Below, one piece after another: positions 5,802-5,870 of a stretch of 5,870 nucleotides of DNA (positions within the stretch are counted from its first letter, which is position 1; each line of letters opens with the position of its first letter). The stretch lies in contig JBBSCG010000076.1 of assembly GCA_038250515.1 (NCBI GenBank), positions 1 to 5,870 of the forward strand, read 5' to 3'. Source of the DNA: JAICUY01 sp038250515. GTDB lineage: Bacteria > Chloroflexota > Limnocylindria > QHBO01. Below the pieces are notes generated by a model, which made no database searches, was not told the DNA's origin, and saw only the letters and a list, made by a program, of their open reading frames with translations. The position numbers were made by a program, and so were the translations under genes.

Positions 5802-5809
5802 CTTCCTCC
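5802..5809 (-). promoter_or_regulatory. Ribosome binding site that sets the HesB-like start
   Basis: On the minus strand GGAGGAAG lies 6 bases before the ATG at 5795. It favours this start over the in-frame ATGs at 5786 and 5867. Confidence 0.82.
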
Positions 5810-5870
5810 GGTGTTGCTTGGCTGAGCCGATGGTGGCCGCAAGATCGGCGCCAAAGGACCGATGCACGCT

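Noticed and set aside
1..5870. CRISPR array, insertion sequence or prophage signs
   Set aside because: No regularly spaced direct repeats, terminal inverted repeats, transposase or phage genes were seen. All real genes have similar GC-rich codon use.

Overview
This is a GC-rich bacterial window with dense coding and strong G/C preference at third codon positions. It holds six genes. The best-recognised is an E2-E1 fusion 2-oxoglutarate dehydrogenase of the Kgd type known from Actinobacteria. Together with a SufR-like (COG2345-type) regulator that appears to be leaderless, a cysteine-poor HesB-like protein and a lipoprotein cupredoxin, it suggests an actinobacterium or a high-GC Chloroflexota-like lineage. 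The sequence alone does not settle which.

Layout. Positions 1-170 carry no supportable gene, only inverted repeats downstream of kgd. Positions 171-3737 (minus) encode kgd. Positions 3770-4447 (minus) encode the HTH regulator, 32 bp upstream of kgd and in the same direction, so the two probably form an operon. Positions 4448-4549 are a compact divergent promoter region. Three plus-strand genes follow closely: a 62-aa two-helix membrane protein (4550-4738), a 100-aa three-helix membrane protein (4755-5057) and a 128-aa lipoprotein cupredoxin (5054-5440) that overlaps the preceding stop codon. A short convergent gap with a hairpin (5441-5483) separates these from a minus-strand HesB-like gene (5484-5795).

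How the parts may work together. Kgd feeds 2-oxoglutarate carbon into the TCA cycle as succinyl-CoA, with a lipoyl partner and E3 encoded elsewhere. The regulator has a winged HTH and a C-terminal cysteine set resembling Fe-S-binding SufR proteins. It is placed to control itself, kgd and the divergent membrane/copper operon. The leftward promoter puts the predicted transcription start on the regulator's GTG codon, and a perfect 11-bp palindrome spans that start, which suggests autoregulation. The divergent operon looks like a small extracytoplasmic electron-transfer or copper module: a blue-copper lipoprotein anchored outside the membrane, encoded with two small membrane proteins that I do not recognise. 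Joint redox control of carbon oxidation and this module is an inference. The cupredoxin and kgd identities are well supported.
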